Assembly: GCF_014489115.1 (NCBI RefSeq)
Contig: NZ_JACTAH010000001.1
Span: 1,054,001-1,118,000 of the forward strand
From: Thauera sedimentorum
GTDB taxonomy: Bacteria; Pseudomonadota; Gammaproteobacteria; Burkholderiales; Rhodocyclaceae
DNA: 64,000 nucleotides
Direction of reading: 5' to 3'
In this document: positions 16,653 through 25,101 of the stretch, piece after piece
Layout: the number at the start of each line of letters is the position of its first letter
Position numbering within the stretch: position 1 is the first letter of the stretch
Position numbers and translations under genes: made by a program
The notes under the pieces: model-generated
Database searches by the model: none
Told to the model about the DNA's origin: nothing
Seen by the model: the letters and a program-made list of their open reading frames with translations, nothing else

Positions 16653-17387
16653 TCAGCCGGCGATGCGTGCCGAGGCGCCGCCGTCGATCAGCAGCGTCTC
16701 GCCGGTGATGAAGGTATTGGCCGGGGAAGCGAGAAAGGCTGCGGCGTTGGCGATCTCGTCGGCGGTGGCCACCCGGCCGAGCGGGGTGGCGGCCAGCCAC
16801 TGGCGGCGCGCCTCGGATTCGGCGTGCTGCATGCCGGCGGCCACCGGGCCGGGGGCCACGGCGTTCACCAGGATGTGCTGCGCGGCAAGCTCGACCGCCA
16901 GCGCGCGGGTCAGGGCCAGCATCGCGCCCTTGCTCATCGCGTAGGCCGAGCGTTCGCCCGCTGTGCGCAGGCCGTGTACCGAGGCGATGTTCACGATGCG
17001 CCCGCCGCCGCCGGCGGCCATCAGCCGCGCCGCATGCTGCAGCGCCAGGAAGCTGCCGGTGATGTTCACCGCGCACAGCGCTTCGAGCTCGGCCGCGGCC
17101 ATGTCCAGGAAAGGTGCGCGGCGGATCACGCCCGCGGCATTGACCAGGGCGGCCAGCGGGCCCCGGTTCGCGATCTCGGCGAAGGCGGCGGCGATGCTGT
17201 GCGGTTCTCCGAGGTCGCAGGCGAGGAAGGCGGCGCGGGCGCCGGATGCGCCGGCGAGCACGGGCTGGGCCTCGGCGCGGCAGTGTTCCAGGTCCAGCAG
17301 GAAGACGAAATCGCCCGCGTCGAGCAGCCGCTGCACGACGCTGCGACCCAGCCCGCCGCAGGCGCCGAGCACGGCGCAGATGCGCAT
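16653..17387 (-). CDS. Short-chain dehydrogenase/reductase
   Basis: The 244-residue NAD(P)-dependent SDR has the nucleotide-binding loop modified to 'LGACGGLGRSVV' (GxxxGxG retained), the structural 'NAAG' (LVNAAGVI), the catalytic serine in 'NIASVHG', the YxxxK pair in 'SAYAMSKGAM', and the C-terminal 'ITGETLLIDGGASARIAG'. The substrate is unknown; overall it resembles 3-oxoacyl-ACP or hydroxyacyl-CoA reductases. The ATG at 17387 has GGAG upstream and gives the normal beta-1 start. The gene is divergent from the TAXI-TRAP operon, which may import its substrate precursor (inference). Confidence 0.8.
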   Translation of the reverse strand: MRICAVLGACGGLGRSVVQRLLDAGDFVFLLDLEHCRAEAQPVLAGASGARAAFLACDLGEPHSIAAAFAEIANRGPLAALVNAAGVIRRAPFLDMAAAELEALCAVNITGSFLALQHAARLMAAGGGGRIVNIASVHGLRTAGERSAYAMSKGAMLALTRALAVELAAQHILVNAVAPGPVAAGMQHAESEARRQWLAATPLGRVATADEIANAAAFLASPANTFITGETLLIDGGASARIAG

Positions 17388-17519
17388 GGAGTTGTCTCCG
17401 GGGCGTTGCGGAAAGGGACGGATCATAAGCTATCATGGCCCGGCCCACGGAACCCCCGGCGCGGCCAGGGCTGCGGACGGAGACGAAGAACCAATCCACA
17501 ACACGAACGGGGTCACCTG

Positions 17520-18485
17520 ATGAACAAACTGGTACGTACCATGCTGCTCGCCGGCACCGCTGCCGCGCTCGGCGCCACCTCGCTGGCGGTCCACGCGCAG
17601 GCCCGGGTCACCTACAAGTCGGCCGCGGCCGGCACCGCCTACTACCAGATGGGCGTGGAGCTTTCCGAAGGCATCAAGACCGGCGCCGACGGCAAGGTGG
17701 TGCTCACCCTGGAAGAGAGCCAGGGCTCGGTGCAGAACGTCATGGAAGTTCTCGGCCGGCGCGGCAACTATGTGTTCACGACGCCGCCGGCGCTGGTCAA
17801 GCAGGCGATGGCCGGCGAAGGGCCGTTTGCCGAGCGCAAGGGGCCGCAGTTCCAGGAGATCCGCGGCCTGTTCCCGATCCCGGCGATTACCATGCACATC
17901 GTCGCCGCCGGCGGCCCGGGGGTGATCTCGCTGGACGATCTGAAGGGCAAGCACATCCTGATCGGCCGCGGCTCCTTCGGCGCGCGCGAGGCGGAGCGCT
18001 ACCTGAAGCTGTTCGGCCTGATGGACCAGGTGCGGGTGGCCGCCGCCGAGATCGGCAGCGGACCGGATGCGCTGAAGAACGGCCAGATCGACGCCTTCGT
18101 GACCGCCAGCTCCTTTCCGACGCCCAACGTGATCGAGACCGCGGCCAGCACCACGATCAGCCTGGTGTCGATGACCGACGCGCAGATCGAGCAGACCGGC
18201 GCGGCACGCCAGGTGATTCCGGTCGGGACCTACAAGGGCGTGGACCAGGCGGTCAACACCACCTCGCTGCCGGTGATCGCCTACACCACCACTGGCATGG
18301 ATGCCGACACGGCCTACACCATCACCCGCGCGTTCTGGGAGCGCCGCGAGGCCATGGCGGCCACTTCGCCGTGGTGGAGCGGCATCACCACCGACATGAT
18401 CGGCAACATCGCCGGCAAGCTGCACCCGGGCGCGCTGCGTTACTACGACGAGGCGGGAATCAAGGTGCCGGACAGCCTGCGCTGA
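17520..18485 (+). CDS. TAXI-family TRAP transporter solute-binding protein
   Basis: The 321-residue periplasmic receptor has a signal peptide at residues 1-27 (ending AVHAQA). The mature protein begins VTYKSAAAGTAYYQMGVELSEGIK, the TAXI-type pattern of substrate capture, and continues with 'NVMEVLGRRGNYVFTTPPALVKQAMAGEGPF' and 'LKGKHILIGRGSFGAREAERYL'. TAXI receptors deliver glutamate, 2-oxoglutarate, aromatic or other carboxylates to fused TRAP permeases. The matching permease gene starts 73 bp downstream. The ligand cannot be read from sequence. Confidence 0.85.
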   Translation: MNKLVRTMLLAGTAAALGATSLAVHAQARVTYKSAAAGTAYYQMGVELSEGIKTGADGKVVLTLEESQGSVQNVMEVLGRRGNYVFTTPPALVKQAMAGEGPFAERKGPQFQEIRGLFPIPAITMHIVAAGGPGVISLDDLKGKHILIGRGSFGAREAERYLKLFGLMDQVRVAAAEIGSGPDALKNGQIDAFVTASSFPTPNVIETAASTTISLVSMTDAQIEQTGAARQVIPVGTYKGVDQAVNTTSLPVIAYTTTGMDADTAYTITRAFWERREAMAATSPWWSGITTDMIGNIAGKLHPGALRYYDEAGIKVPDSLR

Positions 18486-18558
18486 TCCCTTGCTCCGCAA
18501 TACGGGGGCAGGCGCCGGTGCGTTCCGGGCCTGTCCCCGATGTTTTTGGTAGATCCCG

Positions 18559-20367
18559 ATGTCCCCCTTGACCGCCACCACCACGGACGAGGCGCCCGCC
18601 GCCGCGTCCACCCGCCCGCATCATCCCTTGTGGATCGTGCTCGGCGCGCTGACCTGCGCCTTCCATCTCGGACTGATCTTCTACGGGCTCACGCCGGCCC
18701 TGATCAGCCGGCCCATCCACATGGCGCTGGCCCTGCCGTGGGTGCTGGTGTTCGCCGCCCGCACGCCCGCACAGCGCTGGAGCGGCTGGGTGCTCACCCT
18801 GGTCGGCTTCGCCGCCTGTGGCTACATCGCGCTCAACGAGACCGCGCTCTCCGACCAGTACGGCTTCATCGATACCCCGCTGCAGATGACCATCGGCGTG
18901 GCGCTGATCGCGCTGGCGCTGGAGGCCGCGCGTCGCGCCATCGGCTGGCCGCTGCCCATGGTGGCCCTGGTGGCGTTGCTCTACGGCGTGTTCGGCGAGC
19001 ATGTGCCGGGCGAGTTCGGCCACCCCGGCTTGCCGATGTCGAGCTTCGTCGGCACGCTGACCATCGCCGAAGGCGGCCTGTGGGGTTCGCTCACCGGGGT
19101 GAGCGTGGGCGTGGTGGCGATCTTCGTGATCTTCGGCGCGGTGCTCAACGCCGGCGAGGCCGGGCGCGGCTTCATGAACCTGGCCTCCGCGCTGGCCGGG
19201 CGCCTGTCCGGCGGTGCGGCCAAGGTGTCGGTGATCTCCTCCGCGCTGGTCGGCTCGATCTCCGGTTCGGCGTCGGCCAACGTGGCCTCCACCGGGGCGA
19301 TCACCATCCCGACAATGGTGCGCCTGGGCTATCCGCGCTCGCTGGCCGGGGCGGTGGAGGCGGTGGCTTCGTCCGGCGGGCAGATCATGCCGCCGTTGAT
19401 GGGGGCGGGCGCCTTCGTCATGGTGGAGCTGACCGGCACACCCTACACCCAGATCATGGCCGCGGCGCTGCTGCCGGCCGTGCTGTTCTTCCTCACCGTG
19501 TGGGTGGGCATCAACGCCTATGCCACCCGCCACGACCTGCGCCCGATCGCCGCCCACGAGCAGCCCGGGCGCTACGAGGTGCTGGTGACCTCGGCGTTCT
19601 TCGCCGTGCCTTTCGCGGTGCTGCTCGAGCGCATCTTCATTGGGGGGCGCACGCCGCAGTATGCCGCCAGCCTGGCGGTGTTCGTCGGCATGGCGCTGCT
19701 GCTCGTCGACATGCACCTGCGCTTCTCGCTCGCCGGTTTCGCCCGCCGCATGGCCGACGCCGCGGTTACCGCCGGGCGGCAGGTGGCGGTGATCGGCGCC
19801 ATCATCATCTGCGCCTCGCTGGTCATCGGCGTGCTGTCGATGACCGGGCTGGGGGTGAAGATCACCTCGGCCATCCTGTCGATCTCGCGCGACGCGCTGT
19901 GGCCGGCGCTCTTCCTCACCGCCATCGCCTGCCTGGTGCTGGGCATGGAACTGCCCACCACCGCGGCCTACGTGATCTGCGTGTCGGTGGCCGGCCCGGC
20001 GCTCACCGCGCTGGGGCTGCCGCCGCTGCTCGCCCATCTCTTCGTGTTCTGGTACGCGCTGCTGTCCACCATCACCCCGCCGGTGTGCGGCACGGTGTTC
20101 ATCGCCGCCGGCATGGTGGAGGAGAACTGGCTCAAGGTCGCATTCAGCGCGATGGCGCTGGGCATCGGCCTGTACGTGATCCCGCTGGCCATGGTGGCCA
20201 ATCCGGACATCATCCGCCTGAGCGCCGACCCGGTGGCGGCGGTGATCGACGCGGTGAAGATCGCGGTGGGCCTCACCGCGTTGTCGTTTGGCGTGATTGC
20301 GCGCCGGGCGGCATGGCACAGAGTGGCACTGATTCTGGTCGGCGTAGCGGTGATCTTCGCCGTCTGA
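18559..20367 (+). CDS. TAXI-type TRAP transporter, fused DctQM permease
   Basis: The 602-residue membrane protein combines the small (4-helix) and large (12-helix) TRAP subunits in one chain. The N-terminal third is a DctQ-like set of helices. The large domain shows 'VISSALVGSISGSASANVASTGAITIPTM' and 'GGQIMPPLMGAGAFVMVE' near residues 230-290, and the mirrored 'MELPTTAAYVICVSVAGPAL' and 'STITPPVCGTVFIAAG' near 465-520, all characteristic of TAXI-TRAP permeases driven by sodium or proton gradients. It forms the transporter with the upstream receptor. It ends 6 bp before the convergent gene at 20374. Confidence 0.88.
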   Translation: MSPLTATTTDEAPAAASTRPHHPLWIVLGALTCAFHLGLIFYGLTPALISRPIHMALALPWVLVFAARTPAQRWSGWVLTLVGFAACGYIALNETALSDQYGFIDTPLQMTIGVALIALALEAARRAIGWPLPMVALVALLYGVFGEHVPGEFGHPGLPMSSFVGTLTIAEGGLWGSLTGVSVGVVAIFVIFGAVLNAGEAGRGFMNLASALAGRLSGGAAKVSVISSALVGSISGSASANVASTGAITIPTMVRLGYPRSLAGAVEAVASSGGQIMPPLMGAGAFVMVELTGTPYTQIMAAALLPAVLFFLTVWVGINAYATRHDLRPIAAHEQPGRYEVLVTSAFFAVPFAVLLERIFIGGRTPQYAASLAVFVGMALLLVDMHLRFSLAGFARRMADAAVTAGRQVAVIGAIIICASLVIGVLSMTGLGVKITSAILSISRDALWPALFLTAIACLVLGMELPTTAAYVICVSVAGPALTALGLPPLLAHLFVFWYALLSTITPPVCGTVFIAAGMVEENWLKVAFSAMALGIGLYVIPLAMVANPDIIRLSADPVAAVIDAVKIAVGLTALSFGVIARRAAWHRVALILVGVAVIFAV

Positions 20368-20373
20368 AGGCGC

Positions 20374-20949
20374 TTAGCGGCGGAAGTCGCGCAGCACCGG
20401 CGCATCCGGCCAGAGCACCAGTTCGCCCTGCGGCGGCCGCGGGCCGAACAGCACCCAGGCGTCCAGCGCCGGCCCGAGCGGCTGCAGCATGCGCAGCCGT
20501 CCGGGGTGGCGGGCGAGCACCTCTTCCGCACACAGACCGGCATCGTAGCGCCCGGCGAGCAGGCCTTCGGCCACCGCGACGACGCTCGGCTCCTCGACCT
20601 GCCGTCCCCAGCGCGAGAGGTCGGTGTAGTGCCGGGTGGCCGGCTGCAGGCCGATGCTCGCCGGTGCGGCCACCTCCGCCCGTGCCAGCACCGCCAGCGG
20701 TCTGCTGCGGGCGATGAAGGTATCCACCGGAAAGGCGCCGCTACGGTAGCGCCCCACACAGTCGCCGTGCGCCGGATGCGCCGAGCACTGCAACAGGTAG
20801 TCGGCGTCGCCCGTGAGCAGGGCGTCGAAGGCGGGTTCGAACGCGTCGAACAGAATGATGCGGCTGGCGGCCAGCCTGCGCGCCATCAGATAGCGCTGCA
20901 GCACCAGTTCGTGATTGCTGCCGGTCGGGCCTAGGGTGGCAAAGATCAT
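20374..20949 (-). CDS. Hypothetical protein with periplasmic-binding-like fold
   Basis: The 191-residue cytoplasmic protein begins MIFATLGPTGSNHELVLQRYL, reminiscent of the 'LGPxGT.SHxA' start of prephenate-dehydratase/BacA-type domains. It continues with 'LTGDADYLLQCSAHPAHGDCV' and 'GLLAGRYDAGLCAEEVL', which resemble type-2 periplasmic-binding folds. Catalytic residues of prephenate dehydratase (the TRF motif) are not visible, so enzymatic function is doubtful. The frame is open far upstream to 21345, but the ATG at 20949 is taken because the domain begins there. It converges on the TRAP operon, and a link to it is speculative. Confidence 0.5.
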   Translation of the reverse strand: MIFATLGPTGSNHELVLQRYLMARRLAASRIILFDAFEPAFDALLTGDADYLLQCSAHPAHGDCVGRYRSGAFPVDTFIARSRPLAVLARAEVAAPASIGLQPATRHYTDLSRWGRQVEEPSVVAVAEGLLAGRYDAGLCAEEVLARHPGRLRMLQPLGPALDAWVLFGPRPPQGELVLWPDAPVLRDFRR

Positions 20950-21176
20950 GGTGGGCTGGTCGTCTTGCTGCGGATAGGGGGCGTGCGCGGGTAGCCAGTA
21001 TGCGCGGGTGCCAGGATCAGGTGAACCAGCGCTGCGTCCCGTGGCAGTTTGCTGGCAGTTCGATGGCAGGCAAGGTGCCGTGGATGGCATCGGGATCATG
21101 CTTGCGTGCGCGGGTTCCGGCAACGAAAGTGCGCAGGATTGCGTGAAGTCCATGTGTGCGGAGAAGCCTGCCGGGT

Positions 21177-21191
21177 TGGCACGGCTGTTGC
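21177..21191 (+). promoter_or_regulatory. Sigma-54 (RpoN) promoter, consensus match
   Basis: TGGCAC-N5-TTGC reads TGGCACGGCTGTTGC with the required GG-N10-GC spacing, a full consensus -24/-12 element. It points toward the NifX-like/DUF2141/hydrolase operon, whose first ATG is at 21329 (leader of about 125 bases). No TGT-N10-ACA NifA site was seen upstream, so another enhancer-binding protein is expected. The 379-bp gap 20950-21328 holds no other recognisable gene. Confidence 0.72.
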
Positions 21192-21328
21192 GTTGATGAA
21201 CCCGGAAGCCGCGTCCCGACGCGCTCGCCAGCCGGGCCGGACGACGCAGCATCCACTCGCTCGTCGTGCGCTGGCAGGCGACGCGAGCGCCGCAAGCGCA
21301 AGGCCCGAACAAGAGGAATGAACCGATC

Positions 21329-21691
21329 ATGAAGATTGCCGTCACCAGTCAGAACTTCCGAACCGTGACCGCGCACGCAGGTCGTGCGCGGCGGTTCCTG
21401 ATCTTCGACATCGCCTGCCCGTGCAGCCCGCGTGAGGTCGACCGCCTGGATCTGCCTGCGGACATGGCCTTTCACGACTTCCGTGGCAGCGCGCATCCGC
21501 TCGATGGCGTCGATGCGCTGATCACCGGCAGCGCCGGGGAAGGGCTGCAGGCGCGCTTGCTTCAGCGCGGGATCGAGCTGGTGGTATCCGGCGAGCCGGA
21601 CCCGCGGCAGGCTGTGGCCGACTACATCCGGGGCTTCACCAGGCCGCCCGCGACCCGCGGGCATACGCATCATGGCGAGCGCTCTGCCTGA
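21329..21691 (+). CDS. NifX/NifB-type FeMo-cofactor-binding domain protein
   Basis: The 120-residue protein consists of one dinitrogenase iron-molybdenum cofactor domain (NifX/NifY/VnfX fold): 'MKIAVTSQNFRTVTAHAGRARRFLIFD' followed by 'GVDALITGSAGEGLQARLLQRGIELVVSG', the usual beta-alpha pattern. The C-terminus is His-containing (RGHTHHGE). Stand-alone members occur outside nitrogen fixation and may bind metal or sulfur clusters. No nif genes are present in the window. The start ATG (21329) follows AAGAGGA. It heads an apparent operon with a DUF2141 protein and a metallo-hydrolase, preceded by a sigma-54 promoter. Confidence 0.78.
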   Translation: MKIAVTSQNFRTVTAHAGRARRFLIFDIACPCSPREVDRLDLPADMAFHDFRGSAHPLDGVDALITGSAGEGLQARLLQRGIELVVSGEPDPRQAVADYIRGFTRPPATRGHTHHGERSA

Positions 21692-21769
21692 ACTGAGCGG
21701 CCTGCAGGTCCGCCGCGTGCGAGGCCCTTGCTGACCGCATACTTGTGTGGTGAATACACTGGGGACAAC

Positions 21770-22201
21770 ATGACCGATCACATTATTGCTTTCCTGATCC
21801 TGAGCGCCGGAACGCTTGCCGCCCTGGCCCAGACGGGAGACCTGGAGGTGCACCTGCAAGGTGTCGAGCACGCGCGCGGCAGTGTCCGGGTCGGCCTGTA
21901 CTCAGACCCCTCCAGTTTCCGGAAGGAGGAGCGGGCGGTGTCGGTTCTGCAGGCGCAGGCCGCGCCGGGAACGGTCGTGGTGCGCTTCCGGGGGGTGGCA
22001 GCGGGACGTTATGCGATCATGGCTTACCATGACGAGGACGGAAACGGTGAACTCAACCGTCGCTTCGGGATGGTCCCGACCGAGGGCTACGGCCTGTCCA
22101 ACAACCCAAGTGTGTCGGGGCCGCCGGCCTTCGAGGACAGTGCGTTCGAAGTGGATGCCGGTCCCGCGGCGACGGTGATCGGTATCGACGTCCGCTATTG
22201 A
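21770..22201 (+). CDS. DUF2141 periplasmic protein
   Basis: The 143-residue secreted protein has a signal peptide (residues 1-20, HIIAFLILSAGTLAALAQ). The mature DUF2141 domain shows 'GSVRVGLYSDPSSF', 'VVVRFRGVAAGRYAIMAYHDEDGNGELNRRFGMVPTEGYGLSNNP', the conserved 'YHDEDGNGxLxxxxxGxPxExYGfSn' family signature. Members are small beta-sandwich proteins, sometimes described near carotenoid or sulfur genes, but their function is unknown. The ATG at 21770 is preceded by GGGGA. The gene is 78 bp after the NifX-like gene and 50 bp before the hydrolase gene. Confidence 0.8.
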   Translation: MTDHIIAFLILSAGTLAALAQTGDLEVHLQGVEHARGSVRVGLYSDPSSFRKEERAVSVLQAQAAPGTVVVRFRGVAAGRYAIMAYHDEDGNGELNRRFGMVPTEGYGLSNNPSVSGPPAFEDSAFEVDAGPAATVIGIDVRY

Positions 22202-22251
22202 TCACCGCTTCGGCCCAGGCACACGTCAACCCGGCAGCAGGAATCAAGACC

Positions 22252-23112
22252 ATGCAGCGAGCGCACATCCAGTCCTTCTTCGATCCGGCCACCTTCACCG
22301 TAACCCACGTGGTGTCCGACCCGGCCACGCGCAAGGCGGCGGTCATCGACAGCGTGCTCGATTACGACCCCAAGGCCGGGCGCAGTTCGCACGAGAGCGC
22401 CGACCGGGTCGTCGCCTACGTGCGCGAGTCAGGCCTGTCGGTGGAGTGGCTGCTGGAGACCCATGCGCACGCGGATCATCTCTCGGCCGCGCAGTATCTC
22501 AGGCAGCAACTGGGCGGGCGGTTGGGCATAGGTGCGCATATCCGCGAGGTGCAGGCCACCTTCCGCAAGGTCTTCAACGCCCTGGACATGAACGAGGAGG
22601 GCGCGGAGTTCGACTGCCTGTTCGAGGACGGCGAACGCTTCCGCGTCGGCGAACTGGAGGTCGAGGTCATCCACACCCCCGGCCATACCCCGGCCTGCCT
22701 GACCTACCTGATCGGTGGCGACGCCTTCGTGGGCGACACGCTGTTCATGCCGGACTACGGCACCGCGCGCTGCGACTTTCCGGGCGGCAGCGCGGCGACG
22801 CTGTTCCGTTCGATCCGCAAACTGCTGGCGCTGCCGCCGCACACCCGCCTGCACCTGTGCCACGACTACCCGCCGGAAGGGCGCGAGCCGGCCTGGGAAT
22901 GCACCGTGGCGGAGCAGCGCGAGCGCAACATCCATGTCCACGATGGCGTCACCGAGGCGGAGTTCGTCGCCATGCGCAGTGCGCGCGACAAGACCCTGGC
23001 CATGCCGACCCTGCTGCTGCCCGCGGTACAGGTGAACGCGCGTGGCGGGCTGTTTCCGCCGCCCGAGGACAACGGCGTGCGTTACCTGAAGATTCCGGTG
23101 GATCTGCTTTAG
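22252..23112 (+). CDS. MBL-fold hydrolase, Blh/persulfide-dioxygenase-like
   Basis: The 286-residue cytoplasmic metallo-beta-lactamase-fold protein has the HxHxDH metal motif at residues 71-76 (THAHADH), 'HTPGHTPACLTYLIGGDAFVGDTLF' with further ligands, and 'LHLCHDYPPEGREP'. Length and motifs match the BigR-regulated Blh group related to ETHE1, iron enzymes that oxidise glutathione persulfide to sulfite. A TTG at 22198 would extend it into the DUF2141 stop; the ATG at 22252 is preferred. Position in a sigma-54-preceded operon fits sulfane-sulfur-responsive control of the FisR type, which is inference. Confidence 0.8.
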   Translation: MQRAHIQSFFDPATFTVTHVVSDPATRKAAVIDSVLDYDPKAGRSSHESADRVVAYVRESGLSVEWLLETHAHADHLSAAQYLRQQLGGRLGIGAHIREVQATFRKVFNALDMNEEGAEFDCLFEDGERFRVGELEVEVIHTPGHTPACLTYLIGGDAFVGDTLFMPDYGTARCDFPGGSAATLFRSIRKLLALPPHTRLHLCHDYPPEGREPAWECTVAEQRERNIHVHDGVTEAEFVAMRSARDKTLAMPTLLLPAVQVNARGGLFPPPEDNGVRYLKIPVDLL

Positions 23113-23152
23113 AGGGCGTTGCTGCGGTTTGCGTCTGAAAACGGGGGTGTTG

Positions 23153-23168
23153 TTGACGTTGACGTCAA
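23153..23168. promoter_or_regulatory. LiuR/MerR-type palindromic operator
   Basis: TTGACGTTGACGTCAA has perfect 7-base arms around TG and fits the TTGACGT-NN-ACGTCAA pattern recognised by MerR-family LiuR-like regulators of branched-chain and fatty-acid catabolism. It lies 47 bp upstream of the hydrolase start (23216) and 40 bp after the preceding stop. Regulator identity is inferred; no merR gene is in the window. Confidence 0.55.
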
Positions 23169-23215
23169 CGTGGCAAAGAATCCTCCCCGCACAAGATCCC
23201 GAGAAGAAGCCCGCT

Positions 23216-24022
23216 ATGTCCGATCCCGGCAGTCCCGACATCCGTTCCCGCGACCTGTGGGTCGAGCACCCGCAGGGGCGCATCTTCGTGCGCGAGTGGA
23301 CACCGCCCGGCGCGGAGGGCGCGAGCCCCATCGTGCTGTTCCACGATTCGCTCGGCAGCGTGGAGTTGTGGCGGGACTTTCCCGCAGCGCTGTGCGCGGC
23401 CACCGGGCGCCGGGTGATCGCCTACGACCGGCCCGGTTTCGGCCGCTCGGATGCGCGCAGCGGACGGCCGGCGCTGAGCTTCGTGGCCGACGAGGCGGGC
23501 GAGGTCTTTCCGCTGCTGCGCGAGCAGCTAGGCTTCACCCGTTTCATCGCTTTCGGCCACAGCGTGGGTGGTGGCATGGCGGTGCATTGCGCCGCGGCCT
23601 TCGCGGACGATTGCGAGGCCTTGATCACCGAGTCCGCCCAGGCCTTTCTGGAAGAGCGCACGGTGCGGGGCATCGAGGCGGCCAAGGAAGCCTTCAGGGA
23701 CGAGGAACAGGTGCGGCGCCTGGGCAGGTACCACGGTGACAAGGCGCGCTGGGTGCTGGAGGCATGGACCGAGAGCTGGCTGCATCCCGATTTTGCCGAC
23801 TGGTCGCTGGCCGAGGTGCTGCCGCGCGTGCGCTGCCCGCTGCTGGCCGTCCACGGCGCTGAGGACGAATACGGCTCGGTCCGCCATCCGCAGACGATCG
23901 CTGAGCTGTGCAGCGGCCCCGCGCGGTTGGAGATCATGGAGGACACCTTCCATGTGCCGCACCGTGAGCAGCCCGCGCGCGTGCTCCAGATGGTCGCCGG
24001 ATTCCTCCGCGGGCTGGCGTAG
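23216..24022 (+). CDS. Alpha/beta hydrolase
   Basis: The 268-residue alpha/beta-hydrolase-fold protein has an oxyanion segment 'VLFHDSLGS', nucleophile elbow 'GHSVGGG' (Ser), acid 'VHGAEDEYG' (Asp/Glu) and catalytic His in 'MEDTFHVPHRE'. The lid region around residues 130-185 is charged (KEAFRDEEQVRRLGRYHGDK). Likely an esterase, C-C hydrolase or thioesterase; the LiuR-like operator ahead of it hints at acid or ester catabolism. The ATG at 23216 is favoured over a longer frame that would run through the operator. Confidence 0.78.
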   Translation: MSDPGSPDIRSRDLWVEHPQGRIFVREWTPPGAEGASPIVLFHDSLGSVELWRDFPAALCAATGRRVIAYDRPGFGRSDARSGRPALSFVADEAGEVFPLLREQLGFTRFIAFGHSVGGGMAVHCAAAFADDCEALITESAQAFLEERTVRGIEAAKEAFRDEEQVRRLGRYHGDKARWVLEAWTESWLHPDFADWSLAEVLPRVRCPLLAVHGAEDEYGSVRHPQTIAELCSGPARLEIMEDTFHVPHREQPARVLQMVAGFLRGLA

Positions 24023-24079
24023 CGGCGTGCTTGCGCTGGCAGCTTGCCGGACCTTGCGCCGCTCGATGCCGCAGCAGGT

Positions 24080-24151
24080 GTAGGAGCGGCCTTGGCCGCG
24101 ATTCGCCCGACGATCTGACGACGCCGCAATCGCGGCCAAGGCCGCTCCTAC
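24080..24151. repeat. REP-like palindromic element, copy 4
   Basis: The arms are GTAGGAGCGGCCTTGGCCGC and its inverse. The right end supplies the TAG stop (24148-24150, minus strand) of the small lipoprotein gene. It separates the convergent hydrolase and lipoprotein genes. Confidence 0.9.
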
Positions 24152-24579
24152 AGGTTCTTCCGCGCGGGCGGACAGCTCAGCCGCGCGCTGGCGGCGGTCA
24201 GCAGTTCGATGTCGCGCGCGACCTTGAGCAGACCGACGTGGCGGGCCGCCGGATGCGAGGCGGTGCGCATGAGGATGAGCCCGTCGCGCGTGTCGCTCAG
24301 GAGGAGGCTGGCAGCCGGGCCGATGAGCCGGATCACCGCTTCGTCGGCCTGGATGGTGTCGATCTGGCTGCCGATGCGCTCGCTCAGGGAGGCGTACTCG
24401 GCATCGCCGAGCCTGCCCTGCGGACGGACCGGGCCGACCGCGGCGAGCGTGCCGCCGAGCCGCTCGACCTGGGCGCCCATTCTGGCCAGTGCCCCCTGGC
24501 AGTCGGAGAGGCCGTCAGCCGTCGCGCACCCCGCCGCGACCGACAGGAGCAGCGCGGCGGCAAGGGAGAATCGATTCAT
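24148..24579 (-). CDS. Putative lipoprotein of unknown function
   Basis: The 143-residue protein begins MNRFSLAAALLLSVAAGCATADG, with a lipoprotein signal and Cys18 as the probable lipidation site. The rest is helical and alanine-rich (GALARMGAQVERLGGTLAAVG...ERIGSQIDTIQADEAVIRLIG), with a second Cys pair at positions 27 and near the C-terminus (RLSCPPARKNL). I do not recognise the family. The TAG stop is provided by the adjacent REP element, so the original C-terminus may have been different. Confidence 0.55.
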   Translation of the reverse strand: MNRFSLAAALLLSVAAGCATADGLSDCQGALARMGAQVERLGGTLAAVGPVRPQGRLGDAEYASLSERIGSQIDTIQADEAVIRLIGPAASLLLSDTRDGLILMRTASHPAARHVGLLKVARDIELLTAASARLSCPPARKNL

Positions 24580-24648
24580 CGCGTCTTCTCGAAGATCATC
24601 GGAACGCCGAGCTTGGCCTGCCGGCCCTGAATGCAGGGTGAACAGTCA

Positions 24649-25101
24649 TCAGCGCCCATGCAGATGTTCGATCTGCGAGGGAGGCGGCGTTTGCGACAGC
24701 AGAATCTCCGCCAGGCGGGCTTGCTGCTCGGGGCTGAGGATCTTGCGTTCGGCGAGCAGCTGGTCGATCAGCAGGCCTTGCTGCTGCTGCTGCAGCGTGG
24801 CGATTGCGCCACGTTCGGCCTCGACCCTGGCCATGTCGAGCGGATCGGCGAACAGTGCGCGAATCAGTGCGGCGCGATGCGTGTCGAGCTGGCGGGCGGC
24901 GGCTCCGAACTGCTCCAGGAAGGGGCGTTCGGCTGCCTCCCAGGCCGTGCGCTGGGCTGCATCGAGTTGCAGGGTTTCGTGCACCGGGGCGATGGCGGCC
25001 GGTTCCGCGGGGCCGTGCCGGTCGAGCGCGATCGCCCCCAGGACGCCAAGGTTCACGGCGACGGACAGCAGCAGGGCCAGGCGTAGGGCGGTGGGCTTCA
25101 T
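24649..25101 (-). CDS. Spy/CpxP-like periplasmic (metal-)stress sensor
   Basis: The 150-residue protein has an N-terminal signal or anchor (residues 8-26, RLALLLSVAVNLGVLGAIAL) and an all-helical domain: 'LQLDAAQRTAWEAAERPFLEQFGAAARQLDTHRAALIRALFADPLDMARVEAERGAIATLQQQQQGLLIDQLLAERKILSPEQQARLAEILL'. This resembles periplasmic heavy-metal sensor/Spy-type proteins. There are no Cys and only a His-Gly C-terminus (EHLHGR). Its ATG at 25101 overlaps the stop of the anti-sigma factor (ATGA), so it belongs to the ECF sigma operon and probably feeds into the response. Confidence 0.72.
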   Translation of the reverse strand: MKPTALRLALLLSVAVNLGVLGAIALDRHGPAEPAAIAPVHETLQLDAAQRTAWEAAERPFLEQFGAAARQLDTHRAALIRALFADPLDMARVEAERGAIATLQQQQQGLLIDQLLAERKILSPEQQARLAEILLSQTPPPSQIEHLHGR

